This document shows positions 60,987 to 64,000 of a stretch of 64,000 nt of DNA, one piece after another. Under the pieces are notes generated by a model that did no database searches, had not been told where the DNA came from, and saw only the letters and a list, made by a program, of their open reading frames with translations. Numbering within the stretch: position 1 is the first letter of the stretch; every line of letters begins with the position of its first letter. The DNA is taken from positions 186,001-250,000 of the forward strand of contig NZ_SNWW01000001.1 in assembly GCF_004362015.1 (NCBI RefSeq). Reading direction: 5' to 3'. A program made the position numbers and the translations under genes. The DNA comes from Flavobacterium chryseum (GTDB taxonomy: Bacteria > Bacteroidota > Bacteroidia > Flavobacteriales > Flavobacteriaceae).

Positions 60987-61661
60987 TTATTTTCCATTAA
61001 AACTTGTCATTGTGTTTTCTAATCCGGCTGTTCCAAATGTCTTGATAATTTCAGAAGCAACTTCTAAACGCTCCGGTAATTTGGCTTTTTCTTCTTCATC
61101 CCAATCGCCTAATACATAATCAACTTGCTGCCCTTTTTTAAACTGGTCACTTATACCAAATCTAAAACGTGTATATTCTTGCGTATTGAGAACCAGGTTG
61201 ATGTTTTTAAGTCCGTTATGACCACCATCGCTTCCTTTTGGTTTGATTCTGATGGTTCCGAATGAAAGGTTTAAATCATCTGTAATAACCAAAATATTCT
61301 CTAATGGAATGTTTTCCTTATCCATCCAATATTTTACGGCCTTACCGCTTAAATTCATGTAAGTGTTTGGTTTAAGCAGAAAAAAGGTTCTTCCTTTAAA
61401 TTTATATTCTGCCAAAGCACCGAGTTTTACAGTTTCAAAAGAAAGGCTTTCTTTTTTGGCTAAGAAGTCTAAAACCTTAAAGCCTATATTATGTCTTGTG
61501 TTTACGTATTCAGCACCAATATTACCGAGTCCTACGATTAAATATTTTTTACTCACGCTTTCTATATTGTTTTTTGGGTGTTCGTGAACCTCCGGTTTCA
61601 TATTGTCTATGTTCTCTTCTTTTTGTGTTGATGAAAACAGTTTTGTTATCCATTTTATCAT
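60987..61661 (-). CDS. pth: Aminoacyl-tRNA hydrolase
   Basis: The 224-residue protein frees peptidyl-tRNA. The catalytic His is in VNTRHNIGFKVLDFLA (about 58); motifs LKPNTYMNLSG, ITDDLNLSFG and GGHNGLKNI complete the active site. Residues 1-38 are an N-terminal extension absent from standard Pth, partly low-complexity (SSTQKEENIDNMKPEVHEHP). A TATTTTTG box lies only 4 bases before the annotated ATG, so the true start may be the second ATG at 61601. Confidence 0.93.
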   Translation of the reverse strand: MIKWITKLFSSTQKEENIDNMKPEVHEHPKNNIESVSKKYLIVGLGNIGAEYVNTRHNIGFKVLDFLAKKESLSFETVKLGALAEYKFKGRTFFLLKPNTYMNLSGKAVKYWMDKENIPLENILVITDDLNLSFGTIRIKPKGSDGGHNGLKNINLVLNTQEYTRFRFGISDQFKKGQQVDYVLGDWDEEEKAKLPERLEVASEIIKTFGTAGLENTMTSFNGK

Positions 61662-61665
61662 GAGG

Positions 61666-61673
61666 CAAAAATA
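61666..61673 (-). promoter_or_regulatory. -7 promoter element of pth, very close to the start codon
   Basis: TATTTTTG on the minus strand ends 4 bases before the ATG at 61659-61661. A transcript from it would be leaderless or would use the ATG at 61601. Confidence 0.45.
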
Positions 61674-61689
61674 AGACTAATTATTTTTA

Positions 61690-62036
61690 ACCGCAAAGAG
61701 TACAAAGAAGGAAACGCGGATTTTATTTTACAGATCTAAGTTTATCCCATTTTTGTCAGACCGAGCGAAACCTTTGCAACTTTGTCGCTCTGAATCTTTG
61801 ATCCCTTTCCTTATAAAAACAAAACTTCTTGCTAGCCCTGACAGCAGCGGTATCCTTTTTCTTGCTCCTTTAGCAAGGAAAAGATATAGCGGATGGCAGG
61901 AGCGTTGGGTCTTGAAAAAACCGAAAATTTTCTGCTTCGAAAAAAAAACAACCGAAAAGTCAACAAAGGACTTCGACTTCGCTCAGTCTGACAGACTAGA
62001 AAACTTTCACTCTTAGAACCTCAGTATCTTAGCAAC
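61690..62036. repeat. Flavobacterial dispersed intergenic repeat cluster
   Basis: The region begins with ACCGCAAAGAGTACAAAGAAG, contains GCTAGCCCTGACAGCAGCGG and CTTTAGCAAGGAAAAGATAT, and ends with GACTTCGCTCAGTCTGACAG and CTCAGTATCTTAGCAACTC. I recognise these from Flavobacterium intergenic regions, where they occur in multiple copies; the ACCGCAAAG start also recurs at 12778 and 18621. An 87-codon reading frame inside is not a gene. Confidence 0.65.
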
Positions 62037-62052
62037 TCAGAACCTTTAAAAG

Positions 62053-62090
62053 CAAAAAAAAAAGCACCAATCTTTCGATTGATGCTTTTT
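62053..62090. terminator. Terminator after rplY
   Basis: Stem AAAGCA(C)CAATC / GATTG(A)TGCTTT has a 6-base loop and A/T runs on both sides. Confidence 0.82.
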
Positions 62091-62111
62091 GTATTGATTT
62101 TGAAAAAAAAA

Positions 62112-62723
62112 TTATTTTTTCTTTCCTTTTGCAGGAGCTTTTGCAGCTTTTGCAGCTTCTTGAGCAGCTTTCATAGCAGCACGAGAAATTCTTACCTGAG
62201 CAACAACAGTGTTCTCTGGGTGCATAACTTTGTAGTCTGGTGTACCAACTTTAGTAACATATAATTTGTTACCCATTTCAAGTGGAGTAATGTCAGCTTC
62301 AACAAAATCAGGAAGATTTTTAGGTAAAGCTTTAACTTTTAATTTACGAGTGTTTAAACGTAAAACACCACCTGCAAGAACACCTTTTGATGTACCAACA
62401 ACTTTTACCGGAACTTCCATAGTTATTTCTTTGTCATCAAATAATTGAAAGAAGTCAATGTGTAAAATTTTGTCAGATACTGGGTGAACCTGAATGTCTT
62501 GCAAAATTGCATTAAATGATTTTCCTTTTCCAAGCTCAATCACAACTGTGTGTGCGTTTGGAGTGTAAACCAAGTTTTTGAACGCTGCAGCGTCTGCTGA
62601 GAAGTGTACTGCTTGATTTCCTCCGTATAACACGCAAGGAACCGCTCCAGCATTACGTAAGGCTTTAGTTGACACTTTGCCCACGCTTTCTCTTTCTGAT
62701 CCTTTAATTGTAATCGATTTCAT
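62112..62723 (-). CDS. rplY: 50S ribosomal protein L25 / general stress protein Ctc
   Basis: The start is taken at ATG 62723 ([16 protein letters not shown]); an ATG 42 bases upstream is less likely. The 203-residue protein has the L25 domain (1-90, [20 protein letters not shown]) and the C-terminal CTC beta domain (95-185). A low-complexity Ala/Lys tail ([19 protein letters not shown], about 180-203) is typical of Bacteroidota. It lies between prs and pth, an order conserved in many bacteria. Confidence 0.95.
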   Translation of the reverse strand: MKSITIKGSERESVGKVSTKALRNAGAVPCVLYGGNQAVHFSADAAAFKNLVYTPNAHTVVIELGKGKSFNAILQDIQVHPVSDKILHIDFFQLFDDKEITMEVPVKVVGTSKGVLAGGVLRLNTRKLKVKALPKNLPDFVEADITPLEMGNKLYVTKVGTPDYKVMHPENTVVAQVRISRAAMKAAQEAAKAAKAPAKGKKK

Positions 62724-62831
62724 TGTAAAAAAAATATAGTTATTAATAAATATTCTAATTTGCATTAAGCTTTAGGCACTAGGCTTTAGGCTTTTTCTAA
62801 TGAGTAACAATTGCTTACAGCTTATTGCTTT

Positions 62832-63773
62832 CTACATTATAAATTTTCCACTGATGGAATTGTTGTGGTGCACCATGTGCATAACTTCAGCAAAAAGAGG
62901 TGCACAACTCACTACTCTGATTTTCTTTGATTCTTTCTTTAACGGAATAGAATCGGTAACTATTAACTCGCTTAATTTTGAGTTTTCGATTTTTTCGTAT
63001 GCATCACCTGATAAAATGGCGTGTGTACAAATTGCTCTAACACTTAATGCTCCTTTTTCGATCATTAAATCTGCTGCTTTCGCTAATGTTCCACCAGTAT
63101 CAATCATGTCGTCTACCAATATTACGTTACGACCTTTAACTTCACCAATCAATTCCATAGTGTCGATAACGTTGGCTGCTTTTCTTTGTTTGTAACAGAT
63201 TACTACATCTGATTCAAGAAACTTAGAGTAAGCGTATGCTCTTTTTGAACCTCCCATATCAGGAGATGCAATAGTTAAATTGTCTAATTTTAAACTTTCT
63301 ACGTATGGTAAAAAGATTGTAGATGCAAATAAATGATCTACCGGTTTTTCGAAAAACCCCTGAATTTGATCTGCGTGCAAATCCATTGTCATAACTCTTG
63401 TTGCTCCGGCAGCATCTAATAAATTAGCTACTAATTTCGCTCCAATCGGAACTCTTGGTTTGTCTTTTCTATCTTGTCTTGCCCAACCAAAATAAGGCAT
63501 TACAGCTGTAATATGTCTTGCAGATGCGCGTTTTGCTGCATCAATCATTAGTAACAATTCCATCAAATTATCCGCAGTTGGAAAAGTAGAGCACACGATA
63601 AAAACACGTAATCCTCTGATTGACTCTTCGTAAGATGGTTGAAATTCTCCATCACTATACGTTGACATCGTTACTTTGCCTAGCGGGATTCCGTATTGTT
63701 CCGCAATTTTCTCTGCAAGGTAAACACTTTGTGAACAAGCAAAAATTTTAGCTTCTGGTTCTAGGTGCGACAT
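62832..63773 (-). CDS. prs: Ribose-phosphate pyrophosphokinase
   Basis: The start is taken at ATG 63773 (MSHLEPEAKIFACSQS); an upstream ATG would add 18 residues not conserved in the family. The 313-residue enzyme makes PRPP from ribose 5-phosphate and ATP. Motifs are the flexible loop region (IPLGKVTMSTYSDGE), DLHADQIQGFF, ASPDMGGSKRA and VILVDDMIDTGGT with the PRPP-binding acidic pair. It supplies PRPP to PurF encoded upstream on the other strand. A TAAATTTG promoter lies 52 bases before the ATG. Confidence 0.96.
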   Translation of the reverse strand: MSHLEPEAKIFACSQSVYLAEKIAEQYGIPLGKVTMSTYSDGEFQPSYEESIRGLRVFIVCSTFPTADNLMELLLMIDAAKRASARHITAVMPYFGWARQDRKDKPRVPIGAKLVANLLDAAGATRVMTMDLHADQIQGFFEKPVDHLFASTIFLPYVESLKLDNLTIASPDMGGSKRAYAYSKFLESDVVICYKQRKAANVIDTMELIGEVKGRNVILVDDMIDTGGTLAKAADLMIEKGALSVRAICTHAILSGDAYEKIENSKLSELIVTDSIPLKKESKKIRVVSCAPLFAEVMHMVHHNNSISGKFIM

Positions 63774-64000
63774 TATAATTTGTTGTTTTGTAGTTAGTTG
63801 TGTGCGCTTCGTTTTAACGAGGTGCAAATTTAGAAAATTTATTGGAGACTGAAAGGAAATATTTAAGTTTTTTAGTAGAACATTTAATTTTATTTTTTAC
63901 ATTTGCACCGTGTTAAAGGAATAAGCACGTTTATGGTAACATAATCACTTATTCTATTGCGTTAAAATAGTTGATTTATTAATTATTTTTTCGTCTGCTA
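63774..64000. other. Intergenic region at window end with outward promoter box
   Basis: It contains the prs promoter (TAAATTTG on the minus strand at 63825-63832). A TACATTTG box on the plus strand at 63898-63905 points out of the window. No gene is seen before the edge. Confidence 0.5.
63825..63832 (-). promoter_or_regulatory. -7 promoter element of prs
   Basis: TAAATTTG on the minus strand matches TAnnTTTG and ends 52 bases before the prs ATG. Confidence 0.5.

Noticed and set aside
61753..62016. 87-codon plus-strand reading frame between pth and rplY
   Set aside because: It lies wholly inside recognised dispersed repeat sequence and has no start context or recognisable domain.
62800..63195. 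131-codon plus-strand reading frame antisense to prs
   Set aside because: It overlaps the conserved prs gene in the opposite direction, and its composition is explained by the complementary coding strand.

Overview
The window is chromosomal DNA from a member of the Bacteroidota, most likely Flavobacterium or a close relative. It is AT-rich. Several promoters carry the Bacteroidota -7 element TAnnTTTG, upstream Shine-Dalgarno sequences are poor, and one secreted protein ends in a type IX secretion (T9SS) sorting domain. The window also holds a TonB receptor next to a DUF5689 lipoprotein, a T9SS-style SprB repeat protein, an IPExxxVDY protein and the flavobacterial palindromic intergenic repeats. 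No rRNA, IS element, CRISPR array or phage structural gene was seen.

Layout. 1-7.4 kb: start of an M1 aminopeptidase, an S8 subtilase, a 1371-residue mosaic surface protein (RCC1, SprB, LamG, LRR, T9SS tail) and a metallo-beta-lactamase-fold hydrolase. 7.7-18.6 kb: the SUF iron-sulfur assembly locus in the order sufA, sufB, sufC, sufD, sufS, sufE, a DUF59 protein, DUF2480 and DUF3078. It is interrupted by a flavodoxin-fold reductase, a four-helix-bundle (S23/IVS) ORF and an inverted serine hydrolase. 18.7-31 kb: hflX, a secreted hypothetical protein, a DUF5689 lipoprotein plus frameshifted TonB receptor, an MFS transporter, a Gfo/Idh/MocA oxidoreductase, an old yellow enzyme, rseP and two tandem tRNA-Asn genes. 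31.3-35 kb: a bacterial ubiquitin-like conjugation operon on the minus strand, encoding a three-domain Ubl protein, an E2-like protein and a JAB-E1 fusion. It faces a divergent XRE repressor and ImmA-type protease pair. A 51-bp near-perfect inverted repeat lies over the promoter of that pair, and a 6S-like structured RNA lies between the two arms. 35-47.4 kb: a C1 peptidase, two AraC-type regulators, a CPBP protease, outer-membrane proteins, a DUF2252 protein, a HAD hydrolase and a decayed arylsulfatase. 47.7-55.3 kb: the housekeeping run acpP-fabF-rnc-IPExxxVDY-pyk, purN, rnhA, and an ECF sigma factor with a membrane partner. 55.3-64 kb: an alpha/beta hydrolase, a PfkB kinase, a long-form purF followed by three tandem small-RNA-like units, sodA, then prs-rplY-pth.

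The most interesting system is the ubiquitin-like operon with its divergent XRE/ImmA pair. That arrangement matches the CapH/CapP control module known from CBASS and suggests a protease-derepressed antiphage conjugation system beside tRNA genes. The second is the triplicated promoter-hairpin-terminator unit after purF. Three genes carry indels: the TonB receptor, the DUF4136 protein and the arylsulfatase. The first two could be sequencing errors. The arylsulfatase has also lost an internal block and is a true pseudogene unless misassembled.
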